Source of the DNA: Variovorax sp. dw_308
GTDB lineage: Bacteria; Pseudomonadota; Gammaproteobacteria; Burkholderiales; Burkholderiaceae_C
Length of the DNA stretch: 64,000 bases
Assembly (NCBI RefSeq): GCF_019207085.1
Contig: NZ_JAATOM010000004.1
Location: 248,001-312,000 of the forward strand
Reading direction: 5' to 3'
This document shows, in pieces, positions 36,201 through 45,245 of the stretch (its first letter is position 1; the number at the start of each line of letters is the position of its first letter). The notes under the pieces were generated by a model. The model did not search any database. It saw only the letters and a program-made list of their open reading frames with translations, and was not told the origin of the DNA. The position numbers and the translations under genes are program-made.

Positions 36201-37168
36201 GTGGCCAGCACCTCCAGGCAACGCCGTCGATGCGCCTCGCCCTGCGCGGGCTTCACGCTGAGCGAACCGACACGCAGGCCGTAGTCGAGGCCGAGCCGGT
36301 CCGCCATCAGCACCCAGGCGCACAGCCGCGACATGCGCGCCTCGGTGTCCGGCAGCGCGGCGGCTTGCACGTCGAGCCACAGTTCCTGCCGCTGCGCCTG
36401 CTGCGTGTCGCGGCTCACCAGTTCGTTGGAGCCTGCGGCCTGTGCGCGCGCAGCCTTCTTCCAGACCACCAGCTTCAACGGATCGCCGCGCCTGTAGGCT
36501 CGCACCCCGTCGTATTCGCCGGCCAACTGCGCCACCACGACGGCCGACGCCGCCTGGCCCGCAATCGGCTCGCCCGGCGGCAGCGGTGGCGGATGCAACT
36601 CTGGCGCCGGGTACACCAGCACCTTCGCGGCGGGACGCCAGACGGTCCACACGCGAAAGGTGCCGAGCGGAAAGCGCGTCTCCGCAGTGAGCGGCGGTAC
36701 CGCGTGCAGTCCCCGCGTCGTCGGCTTGAAAGCCACTTCGACCGTCTCGCTGCCTTGCGACGGTACATCGGCCCAGGCCCATTGCCCGCTGCCGCGAACG
36801 CTGAGCCCGATGCCGTAGCGCACGCCGCGCCGCGCGTTGTGCAGCACCACGCGAAACACCGCCGCAGCGCCCGCGTACTGGGGATCCGGCGCGATCAGGT
36901 GCATCGCCAGGCCGCGCAGGGTGGCATGGCAGACATGCATGCCCACAGCCACGCTGCCGGCCAGCAAGAAGGTCAGCAGGTAGCCCAGGTTGAGCTGGTA
37001 GTTGATTGAGCCGATCAGCAGCACCAGCAAGGTGGCGGCCAGCATCCAGCCCGCGCGCGACGGCACGATGTAGACGTTGCGCTGCGTGAGTTCGACCGTG
37101 TCCGACGGCGGCCGGCGCGAGAGGAACCAGCCGTCGATGCGACGTCGCAGGGCCGCTGCGGGATTCAT
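36194..37168 (-). CDS. DUF58 domain protein
   Basis: The 324-residue protein has two N-terminal membrane segments (about 40-80) and a DUF58 domain with the signature YDGVRAYRRGDPLKLVVWKK. It is the middle gene of the MoxR-DUF58-TgpA triad, overlapping tgpA by seven bases and starting ten bases after the MoxR stop. By family knowledge DUF58 proteins are von Willebrand-like partners of MoxR ATPases in folding or activating secreted or membrane enzymes. Confidence 0.88.
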   Translation of the reverse strand: MNPAAALRRRIDGWFLSRRPPSDTVELTQRNVYIVPSRAGWMLAATLLVLLIGSINYQLNLGYLLTFLLAGSVAVGMHVCHATLRGLAMHLIAPDPQYAGAAAVFRVVLHNARRGVRYGIGLSVRGSGQWAWADVPSQGSETVEVAFKPTTRGLHAVPPLTAETRFPLGTFRVWTVWRPAAKVLVYPAPELHPPPLPPGEPIAGQAASAVVVAQLAGEYDGVRAYRRGDPLKLVVWKKAARAQAAGSNELVSRDTQQAQRQELWLDVQAAALPDTEARMSRLCAWVLMADRLGLDYGLRVGSLSVKPAQGEAHRRRCLEVLATC

Positions 37169-37178
37169 CGTCGCCCGA

Positions 37179-38111
37179 TCAGGGAATCGGCACAGCCGCG
37201 ATCATCGCGCGCACCTGCTCGACCGCGCCTCGGCCCGCATCGCCCACCGGTGTCATGCGGTGCGCCACGGTCTGCGGCAGCACGGCCTGCACGTCATCGG
37301 GCGCCACATAGTCGCGGTTGGCCAGCAGCGCCTGCGCCTTCGCGGCGCGCAACACGGCAATGCCGGCGCGCGGCGAAAGCCCCTGCAGGAACCAGCGCCC
37401 ATTGCGCGTGGCGGCGACCAGGTCCTGCACGTAGTTGAGCAGCGGATCGGCCGCATGCACCTGCTGCACGCGCTGTTGCAGCGCGGTCAGTTCCTCGGCG
37501 CTCAACAGGGCGGGCAGCGTGGCCAGCAATTCGCGCCGGTCGGCACCGGCCAGCAGTTCGCGTTCGGCCGCGCGATCGGGATAGCCAAGCGAGATGCGCA
37601 TCAGGAAGCGGTCGAGTTGCGACTCGGGCAACGCGAAGGTGCCCAGCTGGTCGTGCGGGTTCTGCGTGGCGATCACGAAGAAGGGCGTGGGCAACGGGCG
37701 CGTCTCGCCTTCGATGGTCACCTGCTTTTCTTCCATGGCCTCCAGCAGCGCGCTCTGGGTCTTGGGGCTGGCCCGGTTGATTTCATCGGCCAGCAGCACC
37801 TGCGCGAAGATCGGGCCGGGGTGGAACACGAAAGCCTGTTGACCGCGGTCGTAGATGGCCACGCCGGAGAGATCGCCGGGCATCAGGTCGGCGGTGAATT
37901 GCACCCGCGAAAACTGCAGCCCGAAAGTGTGCGAGAGCGCATGCGCCAGCGTGGTCTTGCCGACCCCGGGCACGTCCTCGATCAGCAGGTGTCCGCCGGC
38001 CAGAAGACAGGCCACGCAATCGCGTACCTGCGCCTCTTTGCCAACGATCACCGTGTTAAGCTGCCCGAGCAAACTGGCGAGCTTCGCTGCGACGTCCATT
38101 TTTGTATCCAT
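37179..38111 (-). CDS. MoxR-family AAA+ ATPase
   Basis: The 310-residue AAA+ ATPase has Walker A in LIEDVPGVGKTTLAHALS, Walker B in VLLADEINRASPKTQSALLE and sensor regions (FFVIATQNPHDQLGTFALPE). It starts the minus-strand operon with the DUF58 and TgpA genes. Three in-frame ATGs lie within 18 bases (38117, 38111, 38099), and the true start is uncertain. MoxR proteins act as chaperone-like ATPases for the partner membrane enzymes. Confidence 0.9.
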   Translation of the reverse strand: MDTKMDVAAKLASLLGQLNTVIVGKEAQVRDCVACLLAGGHLLIEDVPGVGKTTLAHALSHTFGLQFSRVQFTADLMPGDLSGVAIYDRGQQAFVFHPGPIFAQVLLADEINRASPKTQSALLEAMEEKQVTIEGETRPLPTPFFVIATQNPHDQLGTFALPESQLDRFLMRISLGYPDRAAERELLAGADRRELLATLPALLSAEELTALQQRVQQVHAADPLLNYVQDLVAATRNGRWFLQGLSPRAGIAVLRAAKAQALLANRDYVAPDDVQAVLPQTVAHRMTPVGDAGRGAVEQVRAMIAAVPIP

Positions 38112-38167
38112 ATGCAAACCATACCGTAAGGCTGGCAGCCCCAGGCTGCATAAGGTCGACGAGAGAC

Positions 38168-39121
38168 ATGGCCAAGACCGGTTACCTGATACATCGCGAT
38201 TTCTGGAAGCACGAAATGGGCGCGGGTCACCCGGAATGCCCAGCGCGCCTCGATGCCATAGAGGACCGCCTGTTGTCCTCCGGCGTCGGCGACGCGCTCC
38301 AGCGCATCGATGTTCCCATTGCCACGCTGCAGCAGATCACGCTGGCGCACAGTGTCGAGCATCTTGAACACCTCGAGGAACTGAGCCAGCGGCTCGTGGC
38401 CGACGCACCGGCCGCCGGGCCCGACCATGCGCAGATCGATCCCGACACCTCGCTCATGAAGTTCACCTTGCTTGCCGCGCGCCGGGCAGCGGGTGCGGCC
38501 GTTGCTGCGGTCGATGCGGTGATGCGCGGCGAGGTCGAGAACGCCTTCTGCGCGGTGCGCCCTCCCGGCCATCACGCCTGTCGCGACCAGGCCATGGGCT
38601 TCTGTTTCTTCAACAATGTTGCCATCGCGGCCCGCCATGCGCTGGAGGCATACGGCCTGGAGCGCGTGGCCATCGTCGATTTCGATGTGCACCACGGCAA
38701 CGGCACCGAAGACATCCTCTCCAACGACCCGCGCGTGTTGATGGTGAGCTTCTTCCAGCACCCGTTCTACCCGTTCAGCGGCGCCGACCATCCGGCGTCG
38801 AACATGCTGAACATCCCGGTGCCGGCCTACACCAAGGGCATGGACATTCGAGAAGTGGTCGAGATGCTGTGGATACCGCGCCTGGAGTCGTTCAGGCCGC
38901 AGATGATCTTCTTCAGCGCGGGCTTCGACGCGCACTACGAGGACGACCTTGGCCAGTTGCGCCTTAACGAGAACGACTACGCCTGGATCACCAGCCGCGT
39001 GCGCGCCGTGGCGCGCCAGCATGCAGACGGCCGCATCGTTTCCCTGCTGGAGGGCGGCTACAACCTCGATGCACTGGCGCGCAGCGTGGAAGCGCATGTG
39101 CGGACGCTCGCTGATCTCTAG
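38168..39121 (+). CDS. Histone deacetylase-like amidohydrolase (class II type)
   Basis: The 317-residue zinc amidohydrolase of the HdaH/AcuC family has the His pair His135-His136 (RPPGHHA), zinc ligands Asp173, His175 and Asp254 (DFDVHHGNGT, SAGFDAH) and the catalytic Tyr298 (LEGGYNL), so it should be active. Bacterial members deacetylate acetylpolyamines or other acetyl-lysine or acyl-amide substrates; the real one is unknown. It is divergent from the MoxR operon and 27 bases ahead of an MscS-type gene. Confidence 0.9.
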   Translation: MAKTGYLIHRDFWKHEMGAGHPECPARLDAIEDRLLSSGVGDALQRIDVPIATLQQITLAHSVEHLEHLEELSQRLVADAPAAGPDHAQIDPDTSLMKFTLLAARRAAGAAVAAVDAVMRGEVENAFCAVRPPGHHACRDQAMGFCFFNNVAIAARHALEAYGLERVAIVDFDVHHGNGTEDILSNDPRVLMVSFFQHPFYPFSGADHPASNMLNIPVPAYTKGMDIREVVEMLWIPRLESFRPQMIFFSAGFDAHYEDDLGQLRLNENDYAWITSRVRAVARQHADGRIVSLLEGGYNLDALARSVEAHVRTLADL

Positions 39122-39148
39122 CCTGTGAACAGGCCTGGTTTCCAGTAG

Positions 39149-40423
39149 ATGTCCGGCGACCTCAGTCAGTTGCTGAGCGAAGTCCACCTTCGCACGGTCT
39201 CGGTAGAACTCGCGGCCTTGGCCGCTTGCCTGGCGCTGGCCTGGGCCATTTGCCGCTGGTTTGGTCGCGACCAGCCCAAGAATTCGATCTGGTTTGGCCG
39301 TCACACCGTCGACGGCCTGATGTTCCCGCTGCTCGCGCTGCTGTTCTCCGACCTGGCACGTCGCGCCGCGATCGGCTTTCAGCCTGTGCTGCTGCGAATT
39401 GCCGTGCCGGTGCTGCTGTCGCTGGTAGCCATCCGCCTGTTTGCGCGCGTGCTCAAGACGGTGTTTCCGCAGTCCACGCTGGTCAGCCTGATCGAGCGCA
39501 CCATCTCCTGGCTTGCCTGGGTCGGGGCGGCGCTGTGGATCGTCGGGCTGTTGCCGCCGGTGCTGGCTGAACTCGACCAGATCACCTTGTCCTTCGGCAA
39601 GTCTCACGTGAGCGTGCGAACCATCTTCGAGGGCGTCTTGTCTGCATCCGTGGTGCTCGTCATCTCGTTGTGGATCGCGGCCACCATCGAGAAGCGGATC
39701 CTGCAGGAAGCCGTCACCGACCTGTCGATGCGCAAGGTCGCCTCGAACGCGATTCGCGCGTTCCTGCTGCTGATCGGCCTGCTGATTGCGCTGTCGGCCG
39801 TGGGCGTGGACTTGACGGCGCTGTCGGTGCTGGGAGGCGCGTTGGGCGTGGGTCTCGGCCTCGGACTGCAGAAGCTGGCCGCCAACTATGTGAGCGGATT
39901 CGTGATCCTGCTGGAGCGCTCGATCCGTATCGGCGACAACGTCAAGGTCGACAACTTCGAAGGCCGCATCACCGACATCAAGACCCGCTATACGCTGGTG
40001 CGCGCGGGCAATGGCCGCGAAGCGATCGTGCCGAACGAAACGCTCATTACCAGCCGCGTCGAGAACCTCTCGCAGGCGGATCGCCGCTTCAATCTCACGA
40101 CCACCGTCGTCGTGGGTCATGCGAGCGATGTGTCGCAGGTGCAGGCGATCATGACGGGTGCTGCCGCGGCGCAGGCGCGCGTGCTCGGCGACCCGGCGCC
40201 CGTGGCCTTCCTCATGAACTTCACGCCGGACGGACTGGAGTTCACGCTGAACTTCTGGATCGCCGATCCGGACAAGGGCAAGGACAACCTGCGCTCGGCG
40301 ATCAACATCGCGATCCTCGATGGCCTGCGCAATGCAGGCATCGAGATCGCGCAACGGCAGCGTGTACTGCGCGTCGAGAACTTGCCAAATAACGCTTCCC
40401 CAACGGGAGACACTCGCCTATAA
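39149..40423 (+). CDS. MscS-family mechanosensitive channel
   Basis: The 424-residue protein has four or five membrane segments and the MscS core [20 protein letters not shown] followed by the beta domain ([20 protein letters not shown], a characteristic MscS signature). The pore-lining helix is glycine/alanine-rich as expected. Length is in the mid-range (YbdG/YnaI-like). It is probably an osmotic-shock release channel. It lies 27 bases after the deacetylase gene, but a functional link is not evident. Confidence 0.88.
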   Translation: MSGDLSQLLSEVHLRTVSVELAALAACLALAWAICRWFGRDQPKNSIWFGRHTVDGLMFPLLALLFSDLARRAAIGFQPVLLRIAVPVLLSLVAIRLFARVLKTVFPQSTLVSLIERTISWLAWVGAALWIVGLLPPVLAELDQITLSFGKSHVSVRTIFEGVLSASVVLVISLWIAATIEKRILQEAVTDLSMRKVASNAIRAFLLLIGLLIALSAVGVDLTALSVLGGALGVGLGLGLQKLAANYVSGFVILLERSIRIGDNVKVDNFEGRITDIKTRYTLVRAGNGREAIVPNETLITSRVENLSQADRRFNLTTTVVVGHASDVSQVQAIMTGAAAAQARVLGDPAPVAFLMNFTPDGLEFTLNFWIADPDKGKDNLRSAINIAILDGLRNAGIEIAQRQRVLRVENLPNNASPTGDTRL

Positions 40424-40428
40424 TCACT

Positions 40429-40451
40429 AAAAAGCACGATCGTTCTTTTTT
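40429..40451. promoter_or_regulatory. Near-palindrome upstream of etfBA, possible TetR-type operator or terminator
   Basis: The sequence reads AAAAAGCACGATCGTTCTTTT with further T residues. The centre ACGATCGT is a perfect palindrome and the flanks pair except for one C/T mismatch. It lies 5 bases after the MscS stop and 85 bases before etfB. The AT-rich arms suit a terminator of the MscS gene, but the tight palindrome without a loop suits a TetR-type operator, such as those that control fatty-acid oxidation genes. Confidence 0.4.
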
Positions 40452-40536
40452 CAAGATTGTTGAGGGCCAGCCGCCTAGAATGCGCGGTTGCTCCGTAAAT
40501 CCCCGGTTTCGCAAAATCCCCCTGGAGGTCAGTCCA

Positions 40537-41286
40537 ATGAAGGTTCTCGTAGCGGTCAAGCGGGTCGTTGACTACAACGTCAAGGTCCGCGTCAAGTCCG
40601 ATGGTTCCGGCGTCGATATCGCCAACGTCAAGATGAGCATGAACCCCTTCGACGAAATCGCCGTCGAAGAGGCTGTGCGCTTGAAGGAAAAGGGCGTCGT
40701 GACCGAAGTCATCGCCGTCTCCTGCGGCGACGCCAAGTGCCAGGAAACCCTGCGCACCGCCATGGCCATCGGTGCCGATCGCGGCATCCTCGTTGAAACC
40801 ACTGAAGAACTGCAGCCCCTCGCCGTGGCCAAGCTGCTGAAGGCGCTGGTCGACAAGGAACAACCTTCGATGGTCATCCTCGGCAAGCAAGCCATCGACG
40901 ACGATGCCAACCAGACCGGCCAGATGCTGGCCGCACTGGCAGACCTGCCGCAAGCCACCTTCGCATCGAAGGTCGAACTGGCCGGCGACAAGCTCAACGT
41001 GACGCGTGAAGTCGACGGCGGTCTCGAAACCATTTCGGTAAGCCTGCCTGCAGTCATCACGACCGACCTGCGCCTGAACGAGCCGCGTTACGTGACGCTG
41101 CCCAACATCATGAAGGCTAAGAAGAAGCAGCTCGACACCTTCAAGCCCGAGGACCTCGGCGTCGATGTCAAGCCGCGCCTGAAGACGCTCAAGGTCAGCG
41201 AGCCGCCCAAGCGCGGTGCCGGCATCAAGGTGCCCGATGTCGCCACGCTGGTAGACAAGCTCAAGAACGAAGCCAAAGTCATCTGA
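40537..41286 (+). CDS. etfB: Electron transfer flavoprotein beta subunit
   Basis: The 249-residue protein starts [20 protein letters not shown], and has the ETF-beta signature region [18 protein letters not shown] and [20 protein letters not shown]. With EtfA it forms the FAD/AMP heterodimer that carries electrons from acyl-CoA dehydrogenases to ETF-quinone oxidoreductase. It is behind a good ribosome site (CTGGAGGT) and 16 bases ahead of etfA. Confidence 0.95.
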   Translation: MKVLVAVKRVVDYNVKVRVKSDGSGVDIANVKMSMNPFDEIAVEEAVRLKEKGVVTEVIAVSCGDAKCQETLRTAMAIGADRGILVETTEELQPLAVAKLLKALVDKEQPSMVILGKQAIDDDANQTGQMLAALADLPQATFASKVELAGDKLNVTREVDGGLETISVSLPAVITTDLRLNEPRYVTLPNIMKAKKKQLDTFKPEDLGVDVKPRLKTLKVSEPPKRGAGIKVPDVATLVDKLKNEAKVI

Positions 41287-41302
41287 AGAGAGACATAAGA
41301 AC

Positions 41303-42235
41303 ATGACCGCACTCGTCATTGCCGAACACGACCACGCCACCGTCAAGCCGGCGACCCTCAACACCGTGACCGCCGCGCTTGCATGCGGTGGCGACGTCCA
41401 CGTGCTGGTGGCTGGCGCCAATGCCGCCGAAGCCGGGGCAGCCGCCGCGGAGATCGCAGGCGTGGCCAAGGTCATCGTGGCCGACAGCCCGTCGCTCGCA
41501 GAAAACCTCGCAGAGAACGTCGCTGCGCAAGTGCTGGCGATTGCCGGCAACTACAGTCACATCCTGTTCCCCTCGACCGCCAACGGCAAGAACGTCGCCC
41601 CGCGCGTGGCCGCCAAGCTCGACGTGGCGCAGATCAGCGACATCACCAAGGTCGTGAGCGCCGACACCTTCGAGCGCCCGATCTACGCGGGCAACGCGAT
41701 CGCCACCGTGCAGAGCAGCGATGCGACCAAGGTCATCACCGTGCGCACCACGGGCTTTGATGCCGCGGCCGCCACCGGTGGCAGCGCCACGGTCGAGAAC
41801 GCCGAAGGCGTGGCTGACAGCGGCAAGTCGAGCTTCGTCGGCCGTGAAGTCACGAAGAGCGAACGCCCCGAGCTGACCGCCGCCAAGATCATCGTCTCCG
41901 GTGGCCGTGCGCTGGGCAGCGCCGAGAAGTTCCAGGAAGTCATGGCGCCGCTGGCCGACAAGCTCAACGCCGGCCTGGGCGCCAGCCGCGCTGCCGTCGA
42001 CGCGGGCTACGCCCCGAACGACTGGCAAGTGGGCCAGACCGGCAAGATCGTCGCGCCGCAGTTGTACATCGCCGCCGGCATCTCGGGCGCGATCCAGCAT
42101 CTGGCCGGCATGAAGGATTCCAAGGTGATCGTCGCGATCAACAAGGATGAAGAGGCACCGATCTTCTCGGTGGCCGACTACGGCCTGGTGGCCGACCTGT
42201 TCACGGCCGTGCCGGAACTGGTGAAGGCGCTCTGA
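41303..42235 (+). CDS. etfA: Electron transfer flavoprotein alpha subunit
   Basis: The 310-residue protein has the FAD-binding C-terminal domain with [17 protein letters not shown] and the signature [20 protein letters not shown] followed by [10 protein letters not shown]. It pairs with EtfB. The operon is closed by a terminator-like hairpin 24 bases after the stop. The next gene, an acyl-CoA dehydrogenase, is the likely electron donor. Confidence 0.96.
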   Translation: MTALVIAEHDHATVKPATLNTVTAALACGGDVHVLVAGANAAEAGAAAAEIAGVAKVIVADSPSLAENLAENVAAQVLAIAGNYSHILFPSTANGKNVAPRVAAKLDVAQISDITKVVSADTFERPIYAGNAIATVQSSDATKVITVRTTGFDAAAATGGSATVENAEGVADSGKSSFVGREVTKSERPELTAAKIIVSGGRALGSAEKFQEVMAPLADKLNAGLGASRAAVDAGYAPNDWQVGQTGKIVAPQLYIAAGISGAIQHLAGMKDSKVIVAINKDEEAPIFSVADYGLVADLFTAVPELVKAL

Positions 42236-42259
42236 GCCGCCACCGCTGAATGACCGCCC

Positions 42260-42284
42260 AGGGCATCGTTCGCGATGCCCTTTT
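42260..42284 (+). terminator. Rho-independent terminator after etfA
   Basis: The stem AGGGCATCG (42260-42268) and its complement (42273-42281) enclose the tetraloop TTCG and are followed by TTTT (42281-42284). It ends the etfBA transcript before the acyl-CoA dehydrogenase gene, which starts 27 bases further on. Some readthrough is likely. Confidence 0.8.
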
Positions 42285-42310
42285 CACATCTTTCGCATGG
42301 AGACAAGAAC

Positions 42311-44101
42311 ATGAGCTACATCGCACCCCTCAAGGACATGCTGTTCGACATCGAGCACCTGGCCGATATCGCCGAGGTCGCCAAGCTACCGGGCTTTGAA
42401 GACGCAGGCCTCGAAACCGCGCAAGCCGTGCTCGAAGAGTGCGCGCGCTTCAACCAGGACGTGATCGCGCCATTGAACGTCGAGGGCGACCGCGCCCCGT
42501 CGACGTTCAAGGATGGCAAGGTCACGACCACTGCCGGCTTCAAGGAGGCCTACGCGCAATACGCCGCGGGCGGTTGGCAAGGCATCCAGCACCCCACCGA
42601 CTTCGGCGGCCAGGGCCTGCCCAAGACCATCGGCGCGGCCTGCACCGAGATGATCAATTCGGCCAACATCAGCTTTGCGCTGTGCCCGCTGCTGAGTGAT
42701 GGCGCCACGGAAGCGCTGCTGATGGCCGGCTCCGACGAACTCAAGGCCACCTACCTCGAAAAACTCATCGCAGGCGAATGGACCGGCACGATGAACCTGA
42801 CCGAACCGCAGGCCGGCAGCGATCTCGCGCTGGTGCGCAGCCGCGCCGAGCCCCAGCCCGACGGCACCTACAAGGTCTTCGGCACGAAGATCTTCATCAC
42901 CTACGGCGAGCACGACATGGCCGAGAACATCGTCCACCTGGTGCTGGCGCGCGTGACCGGGGCGCCCGAAGGCGTCAAGGGCATCAGCCTGTTCATCGTG
43001 CCCAAGTTCATGGTGAACAAGGACGGCTCGCTGGGCGATCGCAACGACGTGCACTGCGTGAGCATCGAGCACAAGCTGGGCATCAAGGCGTCGCCGACGG
43101 CGGTGCTGCAGTACGGTGACAACGGCGGCGCTGTGGGCTACCTCGTCGGCGAGGAAAACCGCGGCCTCGAGTACATGTTCATCATGATGAACGTGGCGCG
43201 CTATGGCGTCGGCGTCCAGGGCATCGCGGTGGCGGAGATGGCCTATCAGGCTGCAGTGGCCTATGCGAAGGAACGCGTGCAGAGCCGTCCGGTCGATGGT
43301 TCGATCAAGGCCAGCGCGGCGATCATCCATCACCCGGACGTCAAGCGCATGCTGATGACGATGCGTGCCTACGTCGAAGGCTGCCGCGCAATGGCCAGCG
43401 TCGCAGCGGCCGCCTACGATGCCGCGCACAAGCATCCGGACGCCGATGCACGCAAGCAGAACGAGGCGGTCTATGACTTCCTCGTGCCGCTGGTCAAGGG
43501 CTACAGCACCGAGATGAGCCTCGAAGTGGCTTCGCTGGGCGTTCAGGTGCACGGCGGCATGGGCTTCATCGAGGAAACCGGCGTGGCGCAATACATGCGC
43601 GATGCCAAGATCCTGACGATCTACGAAGGCACGACGGCGATCCAGGCCAACGACCTGGTGGGTCGCAAGACCATGCGCGACGGTGGCGCAACCGCGAAGG
43701 CGATGGCTGCGCAGATCGAGAAGACCGAGGCCGAACTGGCCAAGCGCAGCAGCGCCGCTTCGGCATCGATGCTGAAGCGCCTCAAGGCCGGCCGCGAGGC
43801 CTTGCTCGACGTGGTCGATTTCGTCGTGAGCCAGGCCAAGGGCTCGCCTAATGCCGTGTTCGCCGGCAGCGTGCCGTACCTGATGCTCGCCGGCAATGTG
43901 GTCGCCGGCTGGCAACTCGCGCGCTCGTTGATCATCGCGGAAGACCTCGCCTCGCAGAACAACGACGTCGCCTTCATGACGGCCAAGGTCGCGACCGCGC
44001 GCTTCTACGCGGAGCACATCCTCAACAAGGCGCCCGGCATCCGCGACAGCATCGTCGAGGGCGCAGAGAGCGTCACGGCGATGGCGCTCGAAGCCTACTG
44101 A
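42311..44101 (+). CDS. Acyl-CoA dehydrogenase (DmdC/AcdB-like, 596 aa)
   Basis: The 596-residue protein is of the long acyl-CoA dehydrogenase type (N-terminal AidB-like extension SYIAPLKDMLFDIEHLADIA, and a C-terminal DUF-type helical domain). FAD-binding motifs MNLTEPQAGSDLALV and KIFITYGEHDM are present, as is the catalytic base Glu in ILTIYEGTTAIQ. The long type includes 3-methylmercaptopropionyl-CoA and phenylacyl-CoA dehydrogenases; the true substrate is unknown. It lies directly after etfBA, its likely electron acceptor. A hairpin repeat follows the stop. Confidence 0.88.
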   Translation: MSYIAPLKDMLFDIEHLADIAEVAKLPGFEDAGLETAQAVLEECARFNQDVIAPLNVEGDRAPSTFKDGKVTTTAGFKEAYAQYAAGGWQGIQHPTDFGGQGLPKTIGAACTEMINSANISFALCPLLSDGATEALLMAGSDELKATYLEKLIAGEWTGTMNLTEPQAGSDLALVRSRAEPQPDGTYKVFGTKIFITYGEHDMAENIVHLVLARVTGAPEGVKGISLFIVPKFMVNKDGSLGDRNDVHCVSIEHKLGIKASPTAVLQYGDNGGAVGYLVGEENRGLEYMFIMMNVARYGVGVQGIAVAEMAYQAAVAYAKERVQSRPVDGSIKASAAIIHHPDVKRMLMTMRAYVEGCRAMASVAAAAYDAAHKHPDADARKQNEAVYDFLVPLVKGYSTEMSLEVASLGVQVHGGMGFIEETGVAQYMRDAKILTIYEGTTAIQANDLVGRKTMRDGGATAKAMAAQIEKTEAELAKRSSAASASMLKRLKAGREALLDVVDFVVSQAKGSPNAVFAGSVPYLMLAGNVVAGWQLARSLIIAEDLASQNNDVAFMTAKVATARFYAEHILNKAPGIRDSIVEGAESVTAMALEAY

Positions 44102-44114
44102 GGCAGTCCGAAAG

Positions 44115-44238
44115 CGGGCAGCCGAACGCAGAGGTCGCAAAGATTGCGCAGAAGTCGCAGAAGGAAATTCCAGATGAGTTCCTTTGCGACCTCTGCGTAG
44201 TTTTTGTATTTCTTCTGCGTTCGGCTGTCCGATCCCGC
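44115..44238. repeat. Intergenic hairpin repeat with two nested inverted repeats
   Basis: The outer arms CAGCCGAACGCAGA (44119-44132) and TCTGCGTTCGGCTG (44214-44227) are exact complements over 14 bases. The inner arms GCAGAGGTCGCAAAG (44128-44142) and CTTTGCGACCTCTGC (44182-44196) pair over 15. The two share bases, so alternative folds compete. It resembles a dispersed intergenic element. It could also act as a terminator or processing signal between the acyl-CoA dehydrogenase and nitronate monooxygenase genes. Confidence 0.8.
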
Positions 44239-44268
44239 ATTCAACCCGCATCAAGAGACACCCTGACC

Positions 44269-45231
44269 ATGTCGAAGCTCCCCGCCGTCCTCGCCAAGCT
44301 GCCGCTGCCGATCATCGGCTCGCCGCTGTTCATCATCAGCAATCCGAAATTGGTGATTGCCCAATGCAAGGCCGGGGTCGTCGGTTCGATGCCCGCGCTC
44401 AACGCACGCCCCGCAGCGCAACTCGAGGACTGGCTGGCCGAGATCACCGAGGAACTGGCCGCCTACAACAAGGCCAATCCCGACAAGCCCGCCGCGCCGT
44501 TTGCCATCAACCAGATCGTGCACAAGAGCAATGACCGGCTCGACCACGACATGGAGATGGTCGTGAAGTACAAGGTGCCGATCGTCATCACTTCGCTCGG
44601 TGCACGCGTCGATGTGAACGAGGCCGTGCACAGCTATGGCGGCGTGACGCTGCATGACGTGATCGACAACAAGTTCGCGCGCAAGGCCATCGAGAAGGGC
44701 GCCGACGGCATCATCGCCGTGGCGGCCGGTGCCGGCGGCCATGCGGGCGTGAAGAGCCCCTTCGCGCTGGTCCAGGAGATCCGCCAGTGGTTCGACGGCC
44801 CGATCGCGCTGTCGGGCTCCATCGCCACCGGGGACGCGGTGCTGGCCGCGCAAGCGATGGGCGCCGACTTCGCCTACATCGGGACTGCCTTCATCGCCAC
44901 CGAGGAAGCGCGCGCCAGCGAAGAGTACAAGCAGGCCGTGGTGGCGGGCAGCTCGGACGACATCGTCTATTCGAACCTGTTCACCGGCGTGCACGGCAAC
45001 TACCTGGCGCCATCGATCATCGCGGCCGGCATGGATCCGGCCAACCTGCCGGAGGGCGACCTGAAGACCATGAACTTCGGCGGTGGCGATGGCGCCAAGA
45101 CCAAGGCCTGGAAGGACATCTGGGGCTCGGGCCAGGGCATCGGCGCCGTGACCGAAGTGTCGAGCGCCGCGTCCTTCATCGAGAAACTCAAGGCGGAATA
45201 CTTCGCCGCCCGCAAGCGCCTCGCGCTCTGA
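44269..45231 (+). CDS. Nitronate monooxygenase (NPD family)
   Basis: The 320-residue flavoprotein belongs to the 2-nitropropane dioxygenase/nitronate monooxygenase family, with a TIM-barrel FMN-binding fold (PLPIIGSPLFIISNPKLVIA; the AVAAGAGGHAG phosphate site; ALSGSIATGDAVLAAQAMGA). It oxidises alkyl nitronates or related toxic nitro compounds. Some family members are instead enoyl reductases linked to fatty-acid pathways, which would fit the acyl-CoA dehydrogenase upstream. The acyltransferase gene begins 15 bases later. Confidence 0.85.
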   Translation: MSKLPAVLAKLPLPIIGSPLFIISNPKLVIAQCKAGVVGSMPALNARPAAQLEDWLAEITEELAAYNKANPDKPAAPFAINQIVHKSNDRLDHDMEMVVKYKVPIVITSLGARVDVNEAVHSYGGVTLHDVIDNKFARKAIEKGADGIIAVAAGAGGHAGVKSPFALVQEIRQWFDGPIALSGSIATGDAVLAAQAMGADFAYIGTAFIATEEARASEEYKQAVVAGSSDDIVYSNLFTGVHGNYLAPSIIAAGMDPANLPEGDLKTMNFGGGDGAKTKAWKDIWGSGQGIGAVTEVSSAASFIEKLKAEYFAARKRLAL

Positions 45232-45245
45232 CGGAAAAGCGCGCA

